From assembly GCF_030247195.1 (NCBI RefSeq), contig NC_080671.1, forward strand, positions 426,684,539 through 426,748,538: DNA of 64,000 nt, in the 5' to 3' direction. Under the pieces are notes generated by a model that saw only the letters and a list, made by a program, of their open reading frames with translations, searched no databases and was not told the DNA's origin. This document shows, one piece after another, positions 1 through 11,569 of this stretch. This DNA is from Topomyia yanbarensis. Its lineage: Eukaryota > Arthropoda > Insecta > Diptera > Culicidae. The position numbers and the translations under genes were made by a program. Position 1 is the stretch's first letter; every line of letters starts with the position of its first letter.

Positions 1-108
1 GACGAATTCTAGCGATTTAAAGGTGCTACCATTTGGTACGGTTATATGTGTCTTCCATTCGTATCACGAAGTATAAAAAAAAGGATGGATTTTGTGTATA
101 GACAGCGT

Positions 109-382
109 CAAGGAATGGTTGGGTTGTTTTGTTCAAAACCCGAACCCGACCCGACCCCGACAATTTCTAATTTGAAAAACCCGAACCCGACCCGAGCCCG
201 AAAGTTCAAAATTTTAAAAACCCGGACCCGACCCGAGCCCGAGAATTTCAAATTTCAAAACCCGGAACCCGACCCGAACCCGAGAAGCTTAAATTTATAG
301 AACCCGAACCCGACCCGAAACCCGTCGGGTACGGGTCGGGTCCGGGTTTCGGGTCTAAAAACCCGAACCCGACCATCTCTAG
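109..382. mobile_element. hAT-like MITE built of CCCGAA/CCCGA repeats
   Basis: The interior is a degenerate tandem of CCCGAACCCGACCCGA blocks, ending in a stretch that folds back on itself (CCCGTCGGGTACGGGTCGGG). The ends form an imperfect inverted repeat: CAAGGAATGGTTGGGTT at the left and, reading inward on the minus strand, CTAGAGATGGTCGGGTT at the right (13 of 17 match). A TIR of the CA..GATGG..GGGTT form is typical of non-autonomous hAT elements; I infer the superfamily from that alone. No convincing 8-bp target duplication is seen. It could instead be a simple-repeat expansion. The frame open across it is a by-product of the repeat. Confidence 0.5.
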
Positions 383-1078
383 TGTTCATTGGTGTAAGGA
401 AAATTGAAATTGATTGACAAACGACCGAGATAAGATTGTTTGAACAGAAAAGCTCATTTTTTCTGTAGTGACTTTCAATTACTGTTTTTATAATTACTTC
501 GGATATACAAATTTGTTTTACATTAATTTTTGATCACCGTTTTCGTTTTTGTTGTGAACAAACAGCTAAGATATGACAAGTCAAAGTAGCGTTGCCATTT
601 TTTCGCTTTGTTTTACTCTTTTTACTATAACTTACGGTAGACAACTCTACTCTTCCATTTTTTTAATGCGACCTGTTTACAAAAGACATACCTTTCCAGT
701 GGTGAAAACAGACTATGCCCAGTGATTTCGAAAAACCTCTTACACTTTTCGAAATAACACAGGTATGATAACTGTCATTACAAACTCAATTATCACATGA
801 TCATTATCCAGCGGGCTGAGTAATTTTCATGTGATCTTTGTGCATCCGACTACGAAATATTCCGAAATACCTTTGATCACTGGTCGCTTGAATCAATGAG
901 TTCTCGTTATTTGAGTTTTTGATTCCTTAGACTCCAAGGAAAATGAAATCTAGACATTCCATATTTAAATGATTATCAGTTTCAATTATTCATAGATTTC
1001 TTAACCATTGAGATCCATAACTCTACGCTATTTTGATTTAATTTAAGAAATCAAAATACATGTTCCGAGAGACACACT
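383..1078. other. AT-rich noncoding stretch, nothing recognised
   Basis: No long open frame, RNA gene or repeat structure was recognised here. Confidence 0.5.
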
Positions 1079-1082
1079 TTAA

Positions 1083-2029
1083 CCCATTATAACCCAGCTA
1101 TGTTAAAACTTTTGATAATTTATAAAATACTTCGTGAGCCCTCATATTTGCCGAATTAAGTATGAAAAAAATAAAATAACCTCTTTGAAACGTTTTGTTG
1201 CGCGAAAAACAAACGTATGAAATTTCATACGCTGGGCTGATAGGGTATCAAAAAATCATTACAAAGAAATTTCGCCTAATATCCTTATATTTAGCATAAA
1301 ATCGAATAATATCTTCAACCTTGTGAGATCATTAATTTAGCGGCTTTTTTGAATGATTTTAACACTTCTCACCTCTTTCGTGCCGCATGATTGGTTCGTT
1401 GCATCAAACCATCTTTCCCTAAATCTTTGCAATTATTTTAAGAAAAAGAACATTTTCTTACAAGAATTTACATAAAAAATATTCTGGTTACAACAAGGCA
1501 TGATTTGCAACGTATTAAGCATTTGTTAACCTTGCATGCACTGATTCAACGTTAAAATCAGCGAGAACGTTGTGAATCCCCTCCGTGTCCTGAAGAGGAA
1601 ATAACTTTACCTTAGGAAAAAAGATATCGGTTCAGCCTAGCGTATGAAATTTCATACCTTGAACTACCAGCAGAATTTTCGCAATTGTTTCACCAATTTC
1701 TTCCATTTTTTTCGCACTGAGCCACATATTTCACACCTCTAATTGCCATTCGTTCTCAATCCGAAACAAGAATTAGTGATTTAGAAGAGAAATTTAATAA
1801 TATGTATTGTTCATATTTTGGTTTGAGTTTTGTCCAACTTTGACATTCGAAAACACAATGAAATTTTATAAAAAAAAAGGATTATTGAGCATACACATTA
1901 TAAATTATAGGGTATTAATCAACGTTCACAGAAGACCAGAAGTTTGAAAACGCCTTTATTGTATAACAAGTATGATCCTGAAATGTGTTGTTTTTGCGTA
2001 TGAAATTTCATACGCTAGGATATAATGGG
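1083..2029. mobile_element. piggyBac-like MITE with TTAA target duplication
   Basis: TTAA at 1079-1082 and TTAA at 2030-2033 flank an element that begins CCCATTATAACCCAGC and ends, reading inward on the minus strand, CCCATTATATCCTAGC. TTAA duplication with CCC...GGG ends is the piggyBac pattern. The 947-bp interior has no coding capacity. It contains three copies of the perfect 16-bp palindrome GTATGAAATTTCATAC (1215-1230, 1642-1657, 1998-2013), one of them just inside the right terminus. Superfamily is inferred from ends and target site only. Confidence 0.75.
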
Positions 2030-2033
2030 TTAA

Positions 2034-2475
2034 TTGGGTTGACTACCCTTCGGCCTTTCCACCTGTTATGCATAGCATTGACACAATTTTTCGTAGTTTG
2101 ACACAGAATAGCCTTACCCTATGAGAAAACGCATCCAACATCGGATAAATGAACAAATTAAAAGACCATTCCGTCCACCAACAAGAGAAATTTCGACATC
2201 CTGTCTGTTTCCCATTCGCCAAAACAAATCACCGCAGTATCATTCGTGGCTATGCATAAATTTGGGACTCTTCAAATCCGCAGCAAATATTTACGACCTA
2301 AGGGGAAACAATTCAACGAACTGACGGTCGACCAGTGGTGGTGGCGAAGATGATGATTGCCAAACATTTTTTGGAGCCACTTGAACTCCGGGGGCTAAAT
2401 TTACAGAATGTAGTCATCGATTCGTGGTTGTCGTAGTTGGAATGAAATATCTCTCATGCGAAAAAATGGCGAATC
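2034..2475. other. noncoding, nothing recognised
   Basis: Only short chance frames, e.g. one of 67 codons at 2121-2324 with no recognisable product. Confidence 0.4.
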
Positions 2476-2959
2476 ACCTTTACCGCATCAGCTTTGTTAA
2501 CCTAAATTTTTCTTGACCGTTCAGTAGTACTGTTTACATGGACATGGAAAAATTTTGTGGACAACTAGATATGCTCGAAACAAATTGCAAAGAATTTTTC
2601 TAAGTCCATGTAAACAGCACAAGCGAACTGTCAAAAATGAACACGAGTGCATTTGTGACGTCAGCGTATCAGTATTCATTATCTACAGAAACAGCAGGAA
2701 TATATGAGTGTAATTTTCCCCACGTAACATATATGAACTACATTATTATATGTGATAAATATTGAATACTTTACACTGACGCCACAAATAAACTCGAGGG
2801 TTCATTTTTGACAGTTCGCTTGCACTGTTTACATGGACCTAGATTGTTTGCGATTTTCTTCGAGTGAATCTAATCGTCAACAAAATATTTCTAAATCCAT
2901 GTAAACAGTACTAGTGAACTGTCAAGAGAAGTGAGGTTAACTGTATCAGCAAAGAACCC
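2476..2959. mobile_element. foldback MITE, copy A
   Basis: A long imperfect inverted repeat. The arms carry the same ordered blocks: GTTAACCT..., CTTGAC.GTTCA.T.GTACTG, TTTACATGGAC, then TGACAGTTCGCTTG and AATGAACACGAGTG, then the CRE-like TTTGTGACGTCAGCG near the middle. The right arm repeats them in reverse up to GGTTAACTGTATCAGC. The loop (about 2670-2755) is unrelated AT-rich sequence. It is a diverged relative of the element at 3296-3723. Ends are approximate because the left terminus has decayed. No coding capacity. Confidence 0.7.
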
Positions 2960-3293
2960 AATTCTCTATCTTTGAAACATAACCTCACACCTTCGATGTT
3001 TGAACTTAGCTCCAAGGTGATTACAGTTCTAAGATGATTCGTCTTTGGTAATAACTAGATGAGAAGTAAAATAAACAGACAGCGAGGAAGAAAAAATGAC
3101 AGCAAACTATTTTGTGTACAAACTGAAATCCAAGCAGACATGAATCAAGACGTATCATCAAAATCAGTAAACAATGTGGTTGGCTGTCGTTTTTGAAATC
3201 AACATGGCCGATTTGCGTGTTTTGCATCGTATGAGAATACCTGTATTGTAGGCCAAACGAGATCTGAAACCGTTCGATTTTTAAAAAAAAAGT
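2960..3293. other. spacer between two foldback elements, nothing recognised
   Basis: AT-rich spacer with only a short minus-strand chance frame. Confidence 0.4.
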
Positions 3294-3295
3294 TA

Positions 3296-3723
3296 TTAGG
3301 TTCTTTACGGACGCAGTTAACCTCACTTTTCTTGACAGTTCACTTGTACTGTTTACATGTACATAGAAAAATTGTGTGGACGACTAGATTCACTCGAAGC
3401 AATTCGCAAGAAATTTTTTAAGTCCATGTAAACAGTACAAGCAAACTGTCAAAAATGAACACTTGAGTTCATTTGTGACGTCAGCGTAAAGTATTCAATT
3501 GTCTCATTTCATTCCACACTAAATGAATACTTTACGTTGACGTCACAAATGAACTGAGTGTTCATTTTTGACAGTTCGCTTGTACTGTTTACATGGACTT
3601 AAAAAATTTCTTTCGAATTGCTTCGAGCGAATCTAGTCGTCCACAAATTTTTCTACGTCCATGTAAACAGTACAAGCGAACTGTCAAGAAAAGTGAGCTT
3701 AACTGTGCCAGTAAAGAACCTAA
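3296..3723. mobile_element. foldback MITE, copy B, with TA target duplication
   Basis: Nearly the whole 428 bp is an inverted repeat of two ~200-bp arms (TTAGGTTCTTTAC..., CTTTTCTTGACAGTTC, TGTACTGTTTACATG, TGACAGTT) meeting at a short loop near 3500-3520. TA dinucleotides at 3294-3295 and 3724-3725 fit a TA target duplication, suggesting a Tc1/mariner-type mobiliser (inference). Better preserved than copy A, so probably younger. RNA from either strand would form a long hairpin. Confidence 0.8.
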
Positions 3724-3725
3724 TA

Positions 3726-5440
3726 GCTAATATTTGCGGTTCAAGATGACAGTTGCGGCTAGAAATATTACCACGCCACGGATAGTCTCGAATCGCAAAT
3801 ATTGGCAAAAAATAAAGAAGGAAAGGGTTAATATATAATCCCATCCATAATTTTCCATAGCACTGTGATAATTTGGGCCTGTGTTCTGAAGGATTCTAAA
3901 TGCGAAGGATCGTCACATTAGTTCTATTATCATACAGTACTTTGAGAATCGGTTGCGAAGCTAACCAAAATAGAAGGCCAAAACTCCACAAACGGATTAC
4001 TATATCTAGACTTGGCTTTATATTTGAGAAAACACAATCAGATAATGATTTTGAACAAAGAATTGTATTCGTGTTGACAACGTCATAATTGTATACAATA
4101 ACAATAACCGATATTCCTCCTCTCAGACTTTACGTGTGCAGTGCGCCCATCCTGCGAACATAAATTGAAGACGCGTCTAAACTACTCGCAATGCCACCGA
4201 CAAAACATAAAACCTACAATAAACAGGTTCCCGAAACAGTCGTAAAGCTCTCAGTCTAATCGTCCGGCACTATTGCGCTACGGGATTTCTATTTGTTTTA
4301 CCCATCTTTACTGTCCACTTGGTGCGTGAAGCCGCCGAGCGGAGTTCCCACACCACGCTTCGCTGGAAATTGGCAATCAAACCCGTTGAAATCTTCCATT
4401 TAGTACATGACGACGACACCACATTTTCGGAATGAACTAAGTTTGTCCCAAAACAAAAAAATCCCGTCGGCCCAAACGACTTCAACGCCTACCGTCATTA
4501 CGCGAGACTCACTGGCAAGCGACGAACCTCACCCGTCGAACATTCCGTTTTCCCCTCGTCGGCATCAACGTCGCACCGCAAGCCTCTCGGGCGCAAAATT
4601 CCTTTTATTCTTTTTTTCGTCGTCTTATTCTCCTCTCTGCTAAAACTGAACTCAACAGCTTAGAGCTTACCTTCCTGCCTGTGAAGCTGCGGCCAACCAA
4701 TATTGCAATTAAAATTTCTTACGCATTTCAATTCTTCTCCTTTCACACTTGCCTCGATCGCGTCTACCGACCGACAACCCGCCTCTCGCTCCTTTCATGC
4801 CACGCATGCTTGTAAGCTTGGATGTGTCAGAACAGCCAAAAGCGAAAGAATCAACAAATAAAAAAGTGCGTGAGTTCCCCCGTGCGCTGGAACTCACTCA
4901 CACCCACTCACGAACAGTGATGCCAATTTGTGGAATCTGTTCAGAGCTATGATGGTGGTAGTAAATGTTTACTCGCGTCTCGATCGAGCTCTTCGTTCGA
5001 GTTGTGATGGCTCTACAGTCGGATCAATGACGGCTACTAGTAGTATGGGTTGTAAATATCTACTCTTCTTTTGATAGGAAATATGATTAACAATCGGGAG
5101 ATTAATCAAACCGATCCTCCGGAGATTGCCTTTCAGAACAAAAAAAAATTCTGACGATCGTGTCCTGATGATGTAGTCAACTGGGTTCATAATTTCCACG
5201 TGTGTTGTTGCTTCGATTTCTTTCGGGCAAAAATCGAAAGGTACGAAGTCTATTCACCCCAAAACATGTTTGCCGTTTAACGCAAAAATAATCAGACTTG
5301 TCAGAACCGTTATGGCTGCTGTCAAAAGAAAGTCACAAGTTCGAATACATAAAGTAGACACTTTTTGAAAAATGCGACGCATCATTTTAAGATAAGCAAG
5401 AATGAATATTCCCGGAATCGAATGTATTCGTTATGTAAAA
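3726..5440. other. unassigned stretch with a GC-richer core
   Basis: No protein family is recognisable. The part from about 4300 to 4950 is noticeably richer in GC and CpG than its surroundings and looks like low-copy host sequence. Open frames of 60-80 codons there lie on both strands and resemble no family I know. Confidence 0.35.
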
Positions 5441-5441
5441 A

Positions 5442-5871
5442 CCAAAGAGAATAGGGAAAGAGACGAAGAGTGAAAATCAGTCAAAACGGCAACACTCTCT
5501 TTATGATGATTTCAACACTAGAATTTTGGCAACCGCTTCCACAGGCAGCACTTTAAATGACTCCTATTATATTTTGAAAACAAACGTTATGTCGATCGTT
5601 GGATTTGTTTATCAAACGATGTGCATTTCGAAACAAAGAGATGAAATAATTCTAAAGCTTGTTTTTACTCATACATATACTCTAGAATGGACCTTACACA
5701 ATCACGATTGAACTAAATTCTGACGAAAATCAAATCTCTTTTTTGATAGATGTACAATACTTATCTCCTCCAACTCAGGCATGAGAAATGTTTATTTACA
5801 TTGCACGATTGGTCTGCTCAATAAGGTATTTTTGGCTTCACACTATTCGTCTCTTTCCCTATTCTCTTTGG
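5442..5871. mobile_element. MITE with 26-bp perfect TIR
   Basis: CCAAAGAGAATAGGGAAAGA... at 5442-5467 is repeated perfectly in inverted orientation at 5846-5871; similarity continues a few bases inward (GAGTG / CACTA). TAAAAA lies on both sides (5436-5441 and 5872-5877), a possible 6-bp target duplication, or a TA duplication plus chance. The interior has no meaningful frame. Confidence 0.7.
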
Positions 5872-5877
5872 TAAAAA

Positions 5878-6508
5878 CTACTGGCGATTTGGCGCAAAAC
5901 TTAATTTGGTCATGCGACACCTATGATTCAGCTCATGAACTGCCAGAGTGAAGCAGTTTGTTTTATACACCCACAAGTGAGTGGTAGCTTACCACGAAAA
6001 CTTAATTTTATTCACGAAAAAACATTTGCAGTGTCCAAATATGAAAGAAATAAGTTAGAAATTTAGTTTTATTTGCATTTATTTGGAGTTTCAATCATTC
6101 AAAACCATTTGGCTTATGCATTTCTTCGAAATGTAACTGGAAGCCGAGACCCGATCAATACCAATCTTAAGCTTCCTGATATTTTGGACTACGTAGGAGA
6201 TTCTGGCAAAAAAGTTACTGAGCTTTTCTGTTCTAAAACACCAACTCAGCTTCTTCCCACTGACACTGGAAATTCCCAACGAACCCGATTTATTCTTTTC
6301 TCTCGTGATCCAGAGAGCTTCTTGAATTTACACCATCTCATAAAGGCTTTGCTTGACTTAGTAGGAACGGGAAATGATGCTGTGGTGCTCCACGAATTTC
6401 ATTTTGGAATCACCCACATGTAGCTCTGCGGATAATATCAAAAATTTCAGTGTGTTGCAACATTTCCCAAGATTTTAGTCAATTTATCTTTTGTGTATTT
6501 TTGAATGT
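5878..6508. other. unassigned; one 116-codon open frame
   Basis: A plus-strand frame at 6073-6423 codes 116 residues (starts MHLFGVSII, ends FGITHM). It has no recognisable domain, signal or membrane segment and no flanking splice pattern I can defend, so I do not call it a gene. Confidence 0.3.
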
Positions 6509-6509
6509 A

Positions 6510-7469
6510 CGCTGAGAGAATATATTCGTAGATCTGCTACGAATAGGTTTCGTACAGAAAACTTTCGCAAAATATTCCAATTTTTCGTACATATGATGAA
6601 TCATTCGTAGTTCTACGGATTTTTTTTATTTTCGTTACGAGTTTCTCGTACAAATCACGAAACGACTTTCGTAGGCTTATTACGAATCCGTTTCATTATT
6701 CAAACGAATTGTTTGATAAAATACACGAAAGTCTTTATAACATTTACGAGTATCTTTCGTAATATGAACGATTTTTTTCTGAAGAATACCCAAACTAATT
6801 ATGCGTAAACATTTATATCGCTGAACGAAATTATGTACATTGCACGAAATTCATCGTAGAAAACGAAACTTTTTTTCGTGACCGAAACAAAAATTTTCGT
6901 GATTGAATCGAAATATTTTTGTGATTTTTAAATATTTAGTGAATATTGCACGAAATTCATCCTCGAAAAGGAAACAAATTGTTTCGAAATGTACGATGAA
7001 TTTCGTACAATAGTGCACACTAAATATGTGAAAATCACGAAAATTTTCGTTCAAATCGCGAAAAATTGTTTTCTTTTCTACGATGATTTTCGTGCAATGT
7101 AGACTAAATATTTAAAAATGACGAAAATTTACGTTTTGATCACGAAAAAATAAATATTTAAAAATCACAAAAATTTTCATTTATCATTTCATCACTAATT
7201 TTTTCCCCCTTTTTACGATGAATTTCGTGCAACGTACACTAAATATTTAAAAATCATGAAAATTTTCGTTTAAATCACGAAGAATTGTTTCCTTTTCGTG
7301 CATGGTACAATAAATATTTAAAATCACGAAAATTTTCGCTGAAATCAAAAAAATCGTTCATCATATTTTTAGATCGTGAAATGTGCGTTTCAACAAACTA
7401 TTTACAATGCACGAAAATGCTTCATTGTAGAAAACGATTATAATGATTTTCGAATTTATTTATCAGTGT
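6510..7469. mobile_element. non-autonomous element rich in ACGAAAATTTTCGT motifs
   Basis: The ends CTGAGAGAATATATTCG (left) and, inverted, CTGATAAATAAATTCG (right) match at about 13 of 16 positions. Between them runs a degenerate tandem structure: ATTTCGTGCAATGTACACTAAATATTT, AAAATCACGAAAATTTTCG and GAAGAATTGTTTCCTTTTC recur about five times with roughly 70-130 bp spacing from 6840 to 7340. The first part (6530-6770) is rich in TACGAA/TTCGTA palindromes. No coding capacity. Class unknown. Confidence 0.5.
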
Positions 7470-7648
7470 CTATTGACTCAACAAAAAAGTTTTTTGAATA
7501 GCAAAATAAATAAAAATTGCAATCTAGCGTACAACTCAAACTCCACGTGAAGTCAACCCGTAATTTTCACCTGAAACAAAAAAAAATTAAAATACTTCTT
7601 TTATTGCATAGTATAGACTATGATGGTTGAAAATTGAAATTTTAAATA

Positions 7649-8030
7649 CAGTGAAGACCCGTTTTTAGCAGCCTCTTGTTGAATTTTAGGCTGATAAAAC
7701 GGGGACATTGACAAAATCGGGACATATATTTTTCTTTCTTTTTAAGAAACCGAAGCTCTTAAAATATTCTTCTTTAGTTCCTAGATATAGCCTCATAACC
7801 TTTCCTGATTATCTAGCTTAAACTTCCCTTAAGGGGGTTTGACAGCGCAAAACTAAAAAAAAATTTTTTTGATATTTCGGATTTCCAAGATAAGAAAAAA
7901 TTTCTCAAGAACGGATTTACTCGAATTGAACTTGGTTCGTCTGCTAGAGCCCATCAAACTACCAACTATCAATTTTCATATGAAGCTGATGAAATCGGGT
8001 AAAAAAACTGATAAAATCGGGTCTTCACTG
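7649..8030. mobile_element. MITE with CAGTGAAGACCCG termini and TA target duplication
   Basis: CAGTGAAGACCCGTTTTTA at the left is matched on the minus strand at the right by CAGTGAAGACCCGATTTTA; TA lies at 7647-7648 and 8031-8032. Subterminal ACGGGGAC / AAAATCGGG motifs recur. The TA site and CAGTG ends suggest Tc1/mariner/pogo mobilisation (inference). A truncated relative lies at 9575-9893. Confidence 0.75.
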
Positions 8031-8032
8031 TA

Positions 8033-8930
8033 TTTTAGTTATTTTAAAATATTTTTTTAGCAGTAAGTGCATTAATAACATCGCAAAATAAGATTTTTAG
8101 TGCATTTTAGTTCAGTTGGTGCACACATAAATTACTTAAAAACAGTGTTTTACTTGTATACATAGTTTTAGTAGTTTTTTGTAATCGTTCACGGAATTTT
8201 GAAAAACATGGTTCCATACAATGGGCTAAGATATGTGCACGACTACACGATCGCGTGTATCATCGCAAAAAGCACGAGCGTTTATACGTTAAAGTGTTCG
8301 ATCGCATGGGCGTTTGTAGGTCGCGTGTGTTAGCGTGTATGTAACTCCGCATGCATTCACATTTTCGCGTGTATTCTTGAATGATTGCGCACAGAACGTG
8401 AATATGATACTTGATTTTTAGTGTGTGATTCATATGCTTGAAGTGAGTAAGTTTCCCTATATCACTAGAGTTCATGGTCATGACGCCATGGAACGTATTT
8501 TCTAGTGAAAATGAGTCATTTTTTTATTGGTCCAGCTGATGGCATTAGTCTAGGCTGCTAGGACCGATGGTAGGGACTTCCGAATGTGACCGATTCATGA
8601 TCGTGCGAGTAGTGGGTTGATGCATTGGACCACGTTTGTGTTTGTGTTTTTTAAGTGTCAAAACGTACACTTAATTACCGGGGTGTTTTAATGCTGGATA
8701 GATCACAGACGTATGTGTGGAAGATTGCAATTGCATAATCGCGTTTGTGATCAGGTTTGTGTTATCGCGAATGCCAAGAGCGTTTGTATGTTTGGAATGA
8801 GGGAGGTTGCGAGTGTACATGATAGAATATGCAATTGAGTGTGTTAGTGAGTGTTAGTATGAATTTAATTTAAGATATAGTAATAAAAGAAAAAATAACA
8901 TGCCGAATAAAGAAACAGATTAATTAGAAG
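8033..8930. other. CG- and GTGT-rich unassigned block
   Basis: From about 8220 to 8860 the sequence is unlike its neighbours: recurrent CGCGTTTGTG, CGCGTGTAT and GAGCGTTTGTATG-type motifs separated by AT-rich sequence, with an AATAAA at 8916-8921. It could be a solo LTR or a decayed tandem repeat. I see no clear paired LTR, primer-binding site or target duplication. Confidence 0.3.
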
Positions 8931-8940
8931 TACCGGCCAT

Positions 8941-9004
8941 ATTCGATTATCCGTAGTCTCGATTATCCGTAGACTCGATTATCCGTAACTCGATTATCCG
9001 TAAA
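8941..9004. repeat. four tandem CGATTATCCGTA motifs
   Basis: TTCGATTATCCGTAGTCT, TCGATTATCCGTAGACT, CGATTATCCGTAACT and CGATTATCCGTAAATT follow one another at 14-17 bp spacing, immediately inside the left terminus of the surrounding element. Repeated subterminal motifs of this kind often serve as transposase-binding sites (inference). Confidence 0.7.
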
Positions 9005-9019
9005 TTGTTTCGATTATCA

Positions 9020-9400
9020 TCACATGCGATGACTTACATATTTTCCTACACCAATCAATTAGAATTGATACTAGCTACAGTTTCTGGAAGACCAGAATTT
9101 TATGTTCTCAAAAAATATTCACAAAAATACGCAGAAACACAGAAATATCGCATATTCCGCAAAAAAAAACTTTTTTTATCCTAATATTTAAATACAAAAA
9201 TCGATAGAATCTGATATCAGCTACAATTTCTGGAAGCACAAAATTTTAAACACTCGTAAGAATTACAATAATTTGGGAAAATAAAGAAATTTCATATAAT
9301 CAACAAATCATTCAATTCAGTGCAGTGTCCTATAAAATTTTATGCACCTAATAGATTGGCTACAAACTATAATTTCCTGTAGATGCCAGCTATATTTTAA
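9020..9400. repeat. diverged copies of the 154-bp repeat
   Basis: GATGACTTACATATTTTCCT, ACACCAATCAATTAGAATTG, CTACAGTTTCTGGAAGACC and TTCTCAAAAAATATTCACAA follow in the same order as in the array at 62640-63436. A second, shorter unit starts near 9195 (AAATCGATAGAATCTGAT) and a third remnant near 9345. It lies inside the TIR element. Confidence 0.65.
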
Positions 9401-9574
9401 AATCTGTGATCTTTTTTGTAATTTTTAGAATGAATATAATGACCGATTTTGTCCGCCCCATTATGTATAGAAGATTCCCTAGTAACAATCGAAGTTTTAA
9501 GGTAGTTTTATAGTCACTTATAAAACTTAGTTTGAGCTTGTAGCGCGCTATAAAACTTCAATTGTTACTTGGAA

Positions 9575-9893
9575 TTGACAAAATCTGAACATATATGTTT
9601 CATATTGATTGGGACTATCTAAAGTATGATATAAAACCCCACTGAACTCTTCGGAACCAGTCTGTTATCGCATCAGTTAAAAAAAATCGAAACTTTTTAA
9701 TCACTTTAAGAACATCGACATTTTGAATTCCTAGCACACTTAAGTAAAAGGATTTTGCTTTAATCTCAACATGTAACATAGGAGAATCAAACCACAAGAC
9801 TTTGTCTTAAATGTGGCTGGCAAAATCGGGTCAAAAAGCTGACAAATTCGGAGACGTATAAACACGGGGACTAATAAAATTGGATCTTCACTG
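9575..9893. mobile_element. truncated relative of the CAGTGAAGACCC MITE
   Basis: The right end (AAAATTGGATCTTCACTG, followed by TA at 9894-9895) and internal blocks (TTGACAAAATCTGAACATAT, GGCAAAATCGGGTC, CACGGGGAC) match the element at 7649-8030. The left terminus is missing. Confidence 0.55.
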
Positions 9894-11356
9894 TAGAACA
9901 GCGCCAATAATTCGTTACGAAATAGATGCACTGAACATCCTTTAAGTGATTCGGCTACGTAGAACGCCGAACAATGGCCAAATGAAGATTCTGGATGATG
10001 TTTCCACCAAGCAAACAAGAGAAAAAAGTTTCCTGTGCGACGATGTATAACAAACTGAATCACTCAATGCGTTTGAGCATATTTATAGCACTGAGAACTG
10101 ACATACAAGTAAACTTTTCAACTTGTGTAAGAAAAATAACTGTCGCTTTGAAATGACAACAGCAAGTAGACACTTGCCACTGGTCGGCGCTTCGATCGGC
10201 CAGCAATCACTATACGGGACTTGTAAGCAAACTTGGATACAATGGTGACTAACGCATGCAAACCTGTATGCGATGGTGATATTCAACGTATTTTCATTTA
10301 AATGTTTACACAGGTTTTTCGGGAAAGTTTGTTCTAGCTTATATGTCTGTTCTCTGTGTTTATAGCTAAAATTTTCCAAGAACCAAGAATCAGCTAGTTG
10401 CTGAGTGGCTCTCCAAAGCCCTAGTGCGCATGACGACGATGATGATGATGCTGCTGCTGATTGAACAACGCACGATCCTTGATGGCACGCGTAAAAAAGT
10501 TTTTTTACTTGTAACGTGTACAAAACTCATCCTCTTGGAAATCCATATTTTAAAATCGTCCAATACTGGTCTTTCGTTGGACCAAGGTTAAGCGACACCC
10601 AGCAGACCGTTCAGCAGGCGTCCATTATTGGACCTGTTTTGGACGGTTTTGAAGCAATTTTTAGGCTTCTCAGTGGAATCTACCGTATTGCTTCTCTGAG
10701 GGCCGATTTCATCACCCTCGCTTTACGCTTACCCGTCAAAAAGGCAAGTGGGTCTCAGAGGCCCGGCACGTTACAATTTTTTAGTTACAAAAAATGTGTA
10801 TGCAGTATAAGCTTGGGCATGGAAATTTTGATAAGTAGCTTTGAAATCTATAACAAAAATAAAGAATTGTGAAATTTTCATCTATGGAGTGATGCGCAGC
10901 TATGTTTGAATTTTTTACATGCACAAAAAGGCAAGCCGGGCCTGGCAGGCCCGGTGTGCATGCAATATTTACTAGGAATACCACGAGTTTTATACATTAA
11001 TATTTATCTGAAAAAAAAACATTTTGGTGAGTACATCTTCATATTAGCGGGAATTTTTTTCATGTTTTGATTGATTTTATCCTTTTACCTTTTCTTATAA
11101 GAAAAAAATCTTGAAAGTTTGACCGAATTCTATACATTTCTTTTATAGGAAATGTAAAAATAGCATACAATAAAGGCGAAGTGTCATATTTTTTTGGGTA
11201 AATACTTTTATTTCTCCCACTGTGGTCTACTTGACAATTATTTGGATACAACATAACCTAACTCTGTCGTTATTGTCTATTTTTGTTGTCTATTCTTTGT
11301 GTTATATTTGTCGTAATTATTCAAATTGTAGGATCTAAAAGCAACATAAAATTGAA

Positions 11357-11569
11357 ATGGCTATAAGACAATATGCCCATGTTATCAATCGTCTCAAAGA
11401 ATCTGAAATAATGGAAGAAATTCGAACAAATTCAACAGCAGACGATTCCGAAACTGATTTGCAAAGCGAGGAAAAAGATGTGAATGATATTGCTTCGGAC
11501 GATGAATCTGATGCAGACTCGGTAGAAAAATCTGAATTTGTACTCCTGTTATACATCAGAAGAAATTAA
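11357..11569 (+). pseudogene. acidic open frame, possible transposase N-terminus
   Basis: Seventy codons from ATG at 11357. Residues about 14-58 are strongly acidic and serine-rich (runs such as DDSETDLQSEEKD and SDDESDADS). Another frame continues directly (11538-11771) with YTSEEIKSNPETF and TKWSSEP, so a frameshift near 11545 may break one longer protein. An acidic start followed by a W-S-x-x-P stretch is seen in piggyBac-like transposases, but the evidence is weak. It lies inside the inner inverted repeat pair, as a relic transposase would. It could equally be a captured host fragment. Confidence 0.3.

Noticed and set aside
46..300. 84-codon frame rich in Pro-Glu-Asn
   Set aside because: Translation of the CCCGAA tandem repeat inside a MITE.
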